NCBI GenBank assembly: GCA_037951165.1
Contig: JBBDHG010000014.1
Location: forward strand, 4,055,001-4,119,000
Source: Lophius americanus
Lineage: Eukaryota; Chordata; Actinopteri; Lophiiformes; Lophiidae
Length of the DNA stretch: 64,000 nt
Reading direction: 5' to 3'
This document shows, piece after piece, positions 46,739 through 56,765 of this stretch. A model generated the notes under the pieces. That model worked only from the letters and a program-made list of their open reading frames with translations, ran no database searches and was not told where the DNA came from. How positions within the stretch are numbered: position 1 is the first letter of the stretch; every line of letters begins with the position of its first letter. The position numbers and the translations under genes were made by a program.

Positions 46739-49700
46739 TTGTTGCCAAAACCCAGAAAATGGACTGGGCTGATGGAGAGGGACAAGACCCCGAAAGTGTG
46801 CTCAGCTTTAATGAAGGTTCCTGGTGACATACCTGTCCTAATTGGTTCAGATTACTATTGGCAGATAGTATCAGGCCGGATAGAGAGAATGACAGAGTGC
46901 CTGTTAGGACTAGAGAGCACCTTTGGATGGGCAGTGGAGGGCCCAGTAACCGTGTCCAGCATGACCGTGACATGCCTGCAGATTCAGCCCAGTGAGGATG
47001 TTCAACTGGACAGACAGCTGCATGCATTCTGGGAACTTCGGTCACTGGACATTAAAAGCGAGTAGTCTGAGACCTCAGAAGATGTTGAAGCTCTACAGTG
47101 GTTTGAGGAAACCTCCATCTGTGAATTGGGCTTTACCAAGTGCAGCTGCCATGCCTGAAAGACCATCCTGTACTCCAAGACAACTATTTTGTCGCCAAGA
47201 AAAGGTTGGAAAGTTGAAAGGGGAAATTCAGAAGAGATGCTAGGATACAACGATGTTGTGGTAAACTGCCTAAAGCAATGGATGGCTGAACAAGTTTTAA
47301 GAGACAATACATCATCAACAGGAAGTGATACATATTACCTCCCTCATCACACTGTATTGAGAGACGATAATATGACGAGCAAGCTGCGAGTCGCGTTTGA
47401 TACTTCGTCCCATGAAAATGGAAGTCCGTATCTGAATGATTGTCTCTTAACTGGACCAAACCTGAATCCAGATTTGCTGAGCGTTCTGATAAGACTTAGA
47501 CTACATTAAGTTGCGTACATGGCAGAAATCAAGAAGGCATTTCTGCAGATATCACTCTCAACGAGATTAGAATGCTGTAAGATTTCTGTGGCTTACAGGC
47601 CCAAAAACTGAGGAGAAGGGTGAAAAGATGCATGTGTTAAGAATGACCAGAGTAATCTTTGGAGCGTCTTCAAGCCCATTCGTACTCGCAGCCACCATAA
47701 TGTAGCATCTGAAGCAATATGAGTCAGAACATCCACTTGTAGTGGACCTCATCAGAATTTTGCTTTATGTGGATTCAAGTTCACAAGTAGTATCAGAGGC
47801 TCTCTCTGTAGGTTTACATGGTTTTCTGATTAGATTCGGAAAAGATGTCTAATCGGAAAGAAAATGCTGCATGTTCCAAATGGAAAAGAACCTTTCCGAA
47901 TTAGATTTTATTCCTTTGCAATAAGGTAGTGTAAGTCCTTTCTGAAAAACTTTCCGGTGCATGTAAACGCTGTATCGGAAAGCTTTCTGTTTGTGTTGTA
48001 TTTGTGCATGCCCAGCGTCATGACGTAATGCTATGCTAAGTTTTTTCAGCGCCACAATGCATTTTGAATACGGCGACTTCAAAACAGTACCGGTCTGCAT
48101 CGGACAGTGATTTTATTCATTGCAACTTTGAAACGGTTAGATAGGTGAAAACTCACTTCCCCTCACTTTGTTGTATTCTTCTGGGCGCTTGTTGGCGGTT
48201 GGCATCCTTTTCACCGAAGCATTATCGCCACCTTATGGACGGGAGAGTGGATCATCTGCAAATTTCTGAAAGCTTTTCTGAATAGGTGAGTCGATGGATG
48301 TAAACACTGGGTCGGAAAAGATCATGTAAACAGGTGACCGACATTGCAATTCCAAAAGATTTAATTTGGAAAGGAGAAAGTGTCCCATGAAACCCACCTA
48401 GTGAGAGCTATAGCGAGAAGCATCATGTCTACGGCAGGCATGCACCTTTGCAAGTGGATGATGAACTCGCCTATGCTGAAGGAAAAATGGCAGGAGAGCT
48501 TGATGGACTGTACCACAGAGTCAGAGACACACGGGTCCGTACTGAAAGTTCTGGGCTTAGTGTGGAGATCAACAACTGATGATTTTGTGTTTGATCTCAG
48601 GGGCTTAGTTGTCATTCTGAGAGAAAAGGAGAACACAAAGAAGTGCATATTTGATCCTCTGGGATTTTTTACCCCTTTACTTTACCTTCATAACAATGCC
48701 TGTTCCATGAAATGTGGGAGAGGGGGCTCAGCTCGGATGAGGAACTACCCTCGGATCTGACAACAAAATGGCAGTAATGGTGTTCGGATCTCCATCAGCT
48801 GCAAACAACTGTCAATCCCACAGTGATACAGAACAGACAGCTGCAAAACAATCAAACCTTGAAACTACATGTTTTGTGATGCAAGCGAAAGGGCTTTAAG
48901 TACAGTTGCATATGTGCAAGGACAAACAAAGGACGGATGAGTATTCATAAGTCTAGTGGCATCCAAGTCCAGAGTGGCCCCCCTCAAGAGAATCACGCTG
49001 CCACATCTGGAGCTGATGGGGCTGTGATAGGAGCCAGACTTGGGTGTACCCTTGTGAAGGGATTGCATATGAACAAGACACAACTCAAACTGTGGTCCGA
49101 CTCAATGATAGTGATACATTCACACAAAGTTCTGTACAGTAATGGAAACCGTTTGTATCGAACAGGGTTACAGAAATTCAGTTCCAGAAACAACCAAGAA
49201 AGGACAGACAGAGAAAAGCATCCATGGATTTTGCCCTGTCACCACAGGTAAAGAGAAATGTTGGTTCAATATCAATATGAGAAGATAATTCACCCAGGAG
49301 TAAGGGACACTGTGGTACAGAATAAAAAGAGATACTGGGTTCTGAGGGCAATTCAGGTAGTCAAGAAGGTTGTTTCAAGGTGTACACTTTGCAGGAGATT
49401 CAAAGCAAGGGCTGCACAGCAGACTACCGCACCTCTATCAAGGGACAAGGGAATAATAGACTCGCCGCCATTCAAAGTAACAGGCGTTGACGCTCTATGT
49501 GAAGACACAGGGCTCCAAGAAGAAGTCATACATAATTCACCTGTGCAGTAACCAGAGCAATAATTTGGAGCTGGACTCTGATCTAACCACTGAAAATTTT
49601 CTGTTAGCCTCGAAAAGATTTATCGCCAGAAGATTGTGCAAGATGATATACTCAGATAATGCCAAATGTTCAAGGGAGCTGATCAAGATTTGAAAGAGCT

Positions 49701-49950
49701 AAGGAGCATAAAAATCCATAGCTACGGGAATTATTTGCAGGAAAGAGCATCACCTGGCAGTTTTTTTTTTCGGAAACAGCTGCCCGATGGGGCGGATTCT
49801 GGGAGAGACTTGTGCGGTCAGTCAAGGTTATCCTAAGGAAGGTGCTTGGAAGAGCCCAACGCAACTTTGAGGAGATGTGCACCATCCTGGCAGAAGCAGA
49901 GGCCATAATGAACTCCAAGCCCCTCACCTATATGCATAATGATGTGAATG
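46739..49950 (+). pseudogene. BEL/Pao retrotransposon pol (RT, RNase H, integrase), decayed, with MITE inside
   Basis: Consecutive frames give a Pao pol in order. Protease-RT linker at 46,820-46,960 (DIPVLIGSDYYWQIVSGRIE, STFGWAVEGPV). RT at 47,330-47,500 (TYYLPHHTVLRDDNMTSKLR, VAFDTSSHENGSPYLNDCLL), 47,517-47,575 (AEIKKAFLQI) and 47,640-47,805 (TRVIFGASSSPFVLAATIM; RILLYVDSSSQVVSEALS, where the YVDD active site reads YVDS). RT resumes after the MITE at 48,405 (MHLCKWMMNSP). RNase H lies at about 48,860-49,130 (CDASERAL; LELMG; LKLWSDSMIVIH). Integrase is at 49,258-49,945 (HPGVRDTVVQ, CTLCRRFKARAAQQTTAPL, YSDNAK, WGGFWERLVRSVK-like, EAEAIMNSKPLTYMHNDVNE). Gag, protease core and LTRs are absent, and an L2 3' end replaces everything after 49,950. 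It is a different copy from the Pao pieces at 2.5-4.9 kb. Confidence 0.88.
47811..48398 (+). mobile_element. MITE, copy 1 (inserted in Pao RT)
   Basis: Interrupts the Pao reading between VSEALS and RAIARSIMSTAG. Termini: TA|GGTTTACATGG on the left and CCCATGAAACCCACC|TA on the right, imperfect inverted repeats flanked by TA. The interior is rich in TCGGAAA/TTTCCGA motifs. About 588 bp, no coding capacity. It is homologous in reverse orientation to 52,936-53,560, including the segment GAATTGCAATGT, then CTGTTTACATGA, then AACCGCCAAC. A TA target is typical of Tc1/mariner-like transposition, but the class cannot be fixed. Confidence 0.82.
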
Positions 49951-50645
49951 AACTGTAGCCTTTAAGAGTAGGCTTAAAACTTTCTTTTATGATAAGGCTT
50001 ATAATTAAGGCTGGCATAAGCTAGCTCTTAGCTATGCTGCTATAGGTTAAGTTTGCAATTAAGGTTACTACTAGGGAGTCTCCCAAGATGCACGGAGCTT
50101 CTCTCTCTTTTTCTCTTTCTCCCTCTTTAAACATCCCTCTCACTTCAATTCCTTTCCCTGGATCACTACATGTTACTAACTTGACTTCTTCCTGGAGTCT
50201 TTATTGTTGTAATTATTATTATAGTGAAGTATTTTCCCATAACATATTGCTAAATGTTATCATATTACTATTATTGTTATTCTCAAACAATATGCCCAAA
50301 CCTGGAGTAGCGAAAGAAAGCTGATAGCTGATATCATTGTTGCTTTTCCCCCATCTGTCTCTCTCCTCCCTTCACTTTCTCTCTCTCAGTATCTCTCTCT
50401 CTCTCTTTTCAAACCCAACTGGTTTTGGCAGTAGGCCGTTCAGCAGTTTTGGATCTGCTCGATGTTTCTGCACGTTATAAGGCGTTTTTTTCTTGCAACT
50501 GTCACCATGTGCCTGCTATTGGAGGAATTTTTGGGGTTTCTTTAAAATAATTACATAAAGAATTCGGTCTAGACTTGCTCTTTCTGGAAAACAGCTTTAG
50601 ACAACAGTTGTTGTGAATTGGTGCTATATGAATACAGATTGATTG
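49951..50645 (+). mobile_element. L2-type LINE 3' end joined to truncated Pao integrase
   Basis: Starts with the last codons of a LINE protein (FKSRLKTFFYDKAYN-like, 49,955-50,005) and its 3' UTR: GTTACTAACTTGACTTCTTC, a CT-rich stretch at 50,095-50,130 and 50,340-50,410, TCGATGTTTCTGCACGTTAT, and the end GTGAATTGGTGCTATATGAA with a GATTGATTGA tail. This copy shows that the non-coding block at 6690, 8105 and 41,176 is the 3' UTR of an L2-like LINE. Confidence 0.82.
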
Positions 50646-51895
50646 ACTCTTTATAGCATTATCAATGTCACTGCTAAGTAACTCCAATGTACCCTTATTG
50701 GCAAAATGAAACCACCAGGGCATACAGAGACACACACAAGATACACACATTTATGCAAACAGACATGCTCATGGTGAGTTAGAAAGGTATTATTTGTGCG
50801 CTTTTTATTAGACTGGAGGGCTAAAGCCTGGATGAAAGGACCACTGTCAATTCTTCAGATGTGCATTAGCATGTTAATAGCTTGCTCCCTTTCATCTGCA
50901 ACAATGTCAATTATAATTTGTGTGATTCCTAGTAACAGCATGGGTGATTAACACTACGTATGGTACCCTACCTTAAATCTGTATAATTCAGAGTAGAGGT
51001 GACAGTGCTTTGGATGATATGTGCTTATCAGGTATCTTAATATCGAAAATATTGAAAAGACAGGGGAGTATTTCTCTTTTCTAGATTTGTTAGTTAGACT
51101 ATTTTAGGTTTCCTCTGTGTTGTTCACGTTCCATCCAATGACAAGTGTCATATCATATAATCAGTGTCACAAATTATTTTAAATGCTTTCTTCTCTATGC
51201 CAATCTTTTTCCCAATCTCTCTTGCTCTTCTCTTTTTGGTGTAAAGACAAATTCCCTTCACTTAATCACTGGTGCGAATCAACTCATAATCTAGTCAAGT
51301 CAAGTAATATCAGGGTCACCTTTATAAGAAAATCAGACTTCTGTTGCGTTCCTTATATTCAATAGCAATGTTCCCTTGCACCCTGGCGGCAAGCGGGCTC
51401 TAGGTTACAAAGCATTCGCAACCGATAATAAGAAACTATATGATTCTAAAAATAATAATAATAATAATAATTAAAAAACGTTATGCTATTTTTGCAATGA
51501 TAACATTATTTCTGTCACAGGTTGTCCATGCTACATCTTTTCCCAATCCCAGCTGATTTGGAAACTGGACAGTCTTCATGTCAGTCTCCTATTTTTCCAG
51601 CCACTGACATCACAAACAGTGGGAGTGGGAAGAAAATCAATTCCTCAATTTTGCCAATTACATTGGCTGGAATTATACATGTATGTTTGATGTAACATAT
51701 CTGATTATATCATATCTATCTTTTGGTTTTCTACATTTACTGCAATCAAAAGCAAACTATGGTTTAGACTGGAAATAAGTAACACACTTCAGATGTTAAA
51801 CACACATTTTCTAAACAAACCTCAAAGCCAACCACGCTCATAGAACTCTTTTGTGACCTCAGAAGGTACCACCCTTTAAACTGATCTCTAGTCTC
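50646..51895. other. Unannotated AT-rich sequence
   Basis: No coding signal. A short (AAT)n run lies at 51,447-51,470. Confidence 0.4.
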
Positions 51896-51945
51896 ACTTG
51901 GTGCTCTGATAAAGGCCCACTAGGCTGAAACGTTGGCACCCATGT
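51896..51945 (+). ncRNA. Hammerhead-ribozyme-like motif, degenerate
   Basis: CTGATAA (51,906-51,912) is followed by a 4-bp stem GGCC/GGCT (51,914-51,917 with 51,923-51,926) and GAAA (51,927-51,930), then CGTT and GGCACCCA. TTGGTGCT (51,898-51,905) pairs with GGCACCCA (51,935-51,942) at seven of eight positions. This is the layout of a hammerhead with a minimal stem III, as known from Penelope-like retroelements. The invariant CTGANGA has an A for its second G, which should abolish cleavage. No Penelope-like protein is in the window. Confidence 0.4.
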
Positions 51946-52555
51946 TGTCATGATAAGGCCAAAATAAATTGATGAAACTGAGTTTAGTCACATTGCACTC
52001 GAATTTGACACTATATTTTGGGTTGAAGTACTATAATATACTGGCAAGACGCCTCCACTCCATGCTCTTACCCATCTCATCTCATTACAGATGATCCAAC
52101 CCAGTGCTCTTACTAATTCACTGAAAATAATAAAGTGGAAAATTTATATCATTATCATTGTGTAGGAAATGTATTTCTGTATATATGTATATTTTATATG
52201 TAAATGTCACTTGCTGGTTTGCTAGAATACTGTCAATATTAAATTGTTACTCAGCACAAAGTTAGGAATCCCAGCTACACAAAACAGCTGACCACCTGAA
52301 TAGATGAACAAATTTCTAACATTTAAACAAATACATTGTGTCTCTTCCATTTGATATAGTTGATGTAAGTCAAAACACAAAAAGCAGTAAGTAACAGCAT
52401 GACAACAAGCAATGTGACAGCTTTGAAATCATAAAAAATAAGCCAGATAAATGCAAATACTGCTATTCTCTATGACCTTCAGTTTACACACATTTGCAAA
52501 AGAAAGACAAACGTATGTGCATTTTAATGTTCATTATTTCAATTAATTCAATAGT

Positions 52556-52618
<63 letters not shown>

Positions 52619-52655
52619 TTGTAGATTATGCATATTATATATATTATAATTGCTG
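51946..52655. other. Unannotated AT-rich sequence with (AT)n
   Basis: No coding signal; contains the (AT)n array described separately. Confidence 0.4.
52559..52614. repeat. (AT)n microsatellite
   Basis: About 28 AT units immediately before the RTE element. Confidence 0.97.
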
Positions 52656-52659
52656 ATTG

Positions 52660-54715
52660 AGTGTATTATGTTGCATGAATATTTTTGAGTAGGTCACAAA
52701 ATGAATAAGAAAGTAATTCACCCAATCACAAAGGGACTCAACCCAAGCACAAAAGCGATCAAGCCTAGCAACTAAGGGGGTCACAAACCAGTGTACTTCC
52801 AGTGTCGGTCCCAATCCTGGATAAATGAGGAGGATTGTCAGGAAGGGCATCAAATATAAAAACTGATGCCAAATCAATGTGGAGAACACAAAACTTATTT
52901 CCAAACCGGATTGGTCGGGACCCAGGTAAACAATAGGTGGGATTACATGTGAAACTTTTCTCCTATCCGAATTAAAACTTTCCGAATTGCAATGTACGTC
53001 ACCCTGTTTACATGACCTATGATCTTTTCCGACCTAGAGTTTAGATGCATCAACTCATCTAATAGGAAACACTTTCTGACATGCGCAGATGATCCACACT
53101 CCAGTTCATAAGGTTGCGATAATGTTTCGAGGTGTTTAGTTCCAACCGCCAACATGCACCCAGAAGAAAAATATGACAAATAGGGCACGCGCGGAATTGA
53201 CTTTTCGTCCATCTATCTGTCAAAATATGTTAAACTCTTTCAAAGTTGCAATGAGTGAAGGACTCTCCGATGCAGAGTGGTACTGCTTTGAAGTCGCCAT
53301 ATTTAAAATGCGTTGCGGCACTGAAAACACTCAGTAGAGCATTACGTCACAATGCTGGGCACGCGCAGATACAGCTCAAACAGAAAGCTTTCCAAAAAAG
53401 TGTTAATATGCAGCGACTGGCTATCAGATAGGCTTTCTGGAAGGACTAAGACTACCTCCTTGCAAATTAATTAAAGGGGTGTTTACATGCAGCATTTTCT
53501 TTACGATTAGGCGTCTCTTTCCAAATCTTATCCGAATAAGGCTATCCATGCAAAGCCCCCTAATCACTGCAACTCGCAATATTAACCAGCAGGATGCTGG
53601 TAGAAACTACTAGAAAAAGATGATTGAGATAAGGGAGACATGGGAAACAGTGAGAGACGAGTAAAGGCAGCAGTGCAGCGTTGAGAGTAGGATCTTTAAA
53701 TCTTGGCACAATCACCGGTTAAGGCAGAGAGCTAGATGATATGATGGAGAGAAGGAAGGTTGATATATTTTGTGGCCAAGAGACCAGTGGAAAGGCAGCA
53801 AAGCTAAAAGCAATGGAGGAGGGTACAAACTAATTTATTATGGAGTAAATGGGAGGAGAATTTAGGTAAGAGTGATTCTGATGAAGGAGAATATGAAGAG
53901 TATTCTGGAGGTGAATAAAGTGTCAGACAGAGCTGTGATTATGAAGATAGAAATTGGTGATATGACGATGAATGTTGTCAGCCCCTATGCCCCAAAAGTT
54001 TGTTGTGAGATGTAAAACAAAAGAATTATTTGGTGAATGCCAGAATCTTCCTAAAAACTGCAAAAGTGGGGTTCGAGAAAAAATTTCTTCGAACAGTTGG
54101 TGAATTATGCTCACTATGATCTGTACTGAGATCGGGGAGCAGGTGGAAGAAACTCCATGGAGGTGGAGTTATGCACTGGAGAGAAGTGGAACAGAAATAA
54201 TGTGTGTTAATGAATGGGAGGCAGGTGGAACGTTGCAGGAGTTTAATTACCTGTGGTCAACTGTCCGGGAAACGGAGTGTGAAAAGAGGTAAATACGTGA
54301 GTGGGTTGAGAAAAGTGTCATGGGTTGTAGGTGAAAGAACAGTAGGAGTAAGTGTGAAGGGAAAGGTTAACAAGATGGTAGTGACAGCAGCTCTGCTGTT
54401 TGGTTTAGAGACAATGACACTGAGCAAAAGACAGGAGGCAGAGTTGAAGTTGTTAAGATTTTCCTTGGGAGTGACGAGGGTGGACAGGATTAGAGATATC
54501 CACATCATAGGGACAACCCCGATTAGACATCTTGGAGACAAAGTAAGAGAGTAAGAGATGCCAGATCGAGATTTGGACATCTGAAAGAGAGATAGGGGAT
54601 CTATTGGTAGAAGAATGCAAGGTAAGAAAAAAGGGGCAAGACCAAAGAGGTGGTTTATGGATGTGAGGGACGACATATATTTGTAAAACAAAGGAAGATC
54701 CAGAGAACAACTACT
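52660..54715 (+). pseudogene. RTE-type LINE, decayed and internally deleted, with MITE in its leader
   Basis: The 5' leader (52,740-52,935: CCTAGCAACTAAGGGGGTCA, GTCAGGAAGGGCATC) is interrupted by a MITE and resumes at 53,563. The endonuclease N-terminus is at 53,680-54,000: REL-DDMMERRKVDIFCGQET, then KAMEEG, and NVVSPYAP-like codons near 53,970. The whole RT core is deleted; the reading picks up at 54,200-54,690 with the C-terminus: GKVNKMVVTAALLFGLETM, KRQEAELKLLRFSLGVTRVD, HLGDKVRE and KGARPKRWFMDVRDDI. Not functional. The ORF is similar to RTE-clade sequences often mis-annotated in fish as craniofacial development protein 2-like. Confidence 0.82.
52936..53560 (-). mobile_element. MITE, copy 2 (inserted in the RTE leader)
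   Basis: Reverse-oriented homologue of 47,811-48,398. Termini GGTGGGATTACATGTG (left) and CCATGCAAAGCCCCC (right), flanked by TA on both sides. About 625 bp. The alignable segments include ATGATCTTTTCCGACC, GCAGATGATCCAC and CCAACCGCCAACA. No coding capacity. Confidence 0.82.
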
Positions 54716-55950
54716 TCATATCATGGAGTTTATTAATTTGTGACACCATTACAAGACTTTTGATCTTCTACCCTTTGTTATATTGTGTACATAATTATTT
54801 TTGTGCATATATTGGATGCACTGCTGTGGATTGGTTCTGGTTATTTTTCTTTAACGACACAACTAACAATATAATTTGACTCATCCTGCATATCAGCTTT
54901 AATCACACGTTACAGACCATAGCTAAAACTGACAGAGGTTCCCCTTGATCCAAACCTGTAAGTAAATCAATTTGAACAAATCCATTTCACAAATAAATAA
55001 TTGATGTGTGAATTGACGTGTGACTACCGTCTGCTGTCTCTCAGTGAGTCTACCCCTGCCAACGGTTTGTTGGTATATCAGACTGGAGATGCCATCAAGT
55101 TAACGCCCTCCATCAGCACCTCATTATCAGATGTGACCATGATCCCCTCAGCAGATGAGGGCTATTCCAGTCGTGCCTAATGCCTATGAGTGGGAACTAT
55201 CAGCATGGCCAAAAAGGCTTAACAGGGACAGGTAGCATTTAACACCCGGCCCACATAAATATTACCCCCCACTCTTTATGGTTATAATATTCGACCACAT
55301 TACAAGCCAAAGAATGACGATTGGATCAAATATCAAAACCCTTTCAACCTCAACAGATGGAGCTGGGGGGAAATGAGAGAGAATTGGGTTGCTGAGAAAA
55401 TGACACAAGAGTAAGCAGTGTTTTGTTCATATCTGTGTATGGGTATGGGCTGAATTGGGAATGTTAACCTTGCATCAACACTTTGGTTCCAATGCAGTAA
55501 AGATGTGGCAGGCATGAGCACACACAAAGCCAAGGTTAACACAGAGATGTAGGTCCGATACGGTCTCTCACCCTCAGCAGAAAGGAAACCTAGATGACTT
55601 TTCATTGGCATTGTTCATCTTGTTATCTGTAATTGTTAAAGGAAGAGTCACTGCTAGCCGCAGACTGGCCTTTATAGTCTGTGAATCTAATTGCCACACA
55701 AAATTGACGGCCACAATCGGATGTAGAATGGCACGGCAGATCTGTCTGGATCTGCATGTGATGGTGGTGTGGTGTCTTTTTACATGCGGAGAAATGCTTG
55801 TGTGGGGCAGTGATATGATGAGGATGAGATTGAACAAGTGCACACAAATTTAGACCTTTACTGTTGACCCAAACGGCAGGGGTATATCCCCAAAAAGCTC
55901 CCAATCCTCTGTGTTTTACATGCAAATCACCCTTATTGAACTCCTCGAAA
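54716..55950. other. Unannotated sequence
   Basis: No recognised transposon or gene. Of moderately higher complexity than other gaps; short frames on both strands lack domains. Confidence 0.4.
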
Positions 55951-55954
55951 TAAA

Positions 55955-56345
55955 TGTGAAGTTCTGTTCAAAATACAGTACTTTTAAAAGAAAACCTACC
56001 CTAGTCAGTTAAATAAGGTAAAATATATAGATCTCATCGTGTTGATTCACCAAATTTGAACTAAATCAGACCAATGATAAGAAGTTATGTCTGCAAAACA
56101 GTGGTTTTTGAAAGTATAATATCAACTATTAGAATACAATAATATATATACATATGTACATATACTATTTTATTCTATGACTATCTGTGTATACAATTGG
56201 ACAATGATCCATGACATATGTTTTCAAGTAATTTCGGGAAAACATTTAACTCACCATTTCAACATTACACCACTAATATGTACTAAAAATGTCATGAAGA
56301 TCAAATAAGAATTGTTTCTAATAAAACTTTCAAAACAATACAATA
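55955..56345 (+). repeat. Dispersed AT-rich repeat, third copy, next to Rex1 3' end
   Basis: Shares AGATCTCATCG, ACCAAATTTGAACTAAATCA, TTATGTCTGCAAAACAGTG and CAACTATTAGAAT with the copies at 8275-8597 and 11,355-11,840. Confidence 0.45.
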
Positions 56346-56511
56346 CAGTGTCACCTACAAAGGTTGTGAAGAAAAAAAAACATTGTATCTTTTTTGGCTA
56401 CATTAAAGAAAAAACTACATTTATGCTAGTTAAAGACCTCCTATGTTAGAGACCATAGTTTGTTGCAGTTATTTTTCTCCCGTAAGCCGTAAATACCCTT
56501 AAATATATATT

Positions 56512-56534
56512 TAGATAGATAGATAGATAGATAG
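56512..56534. repeat. (GATA)n tail of the Rex1 element
   Basis: About six TAGA/GATA units; as (TATC)n on the minus strand this is the 3' tail of the LINE. Confidence 0.9.
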
Positions 56535-56765
56535 CCTTTATTAGTCCCACAATGGGGAAATTGCAATATTACAGCAGCAGAGCATGTTACAGAGTAAGAA
56601 TGACACAGAGTAAGAATAACACAGAGTAAGAATAACATCGTGTTATGTGCAATTAAAATAAATTAAAATAAATTAAATTAAAATTAAACGTTATGTGCAA
56701 TTAAAATAAATTAAAAGGTAGATGTGTGTGTAAGTGTGTGTGTAGTTGTGTAGGTGTGTGTGTTG

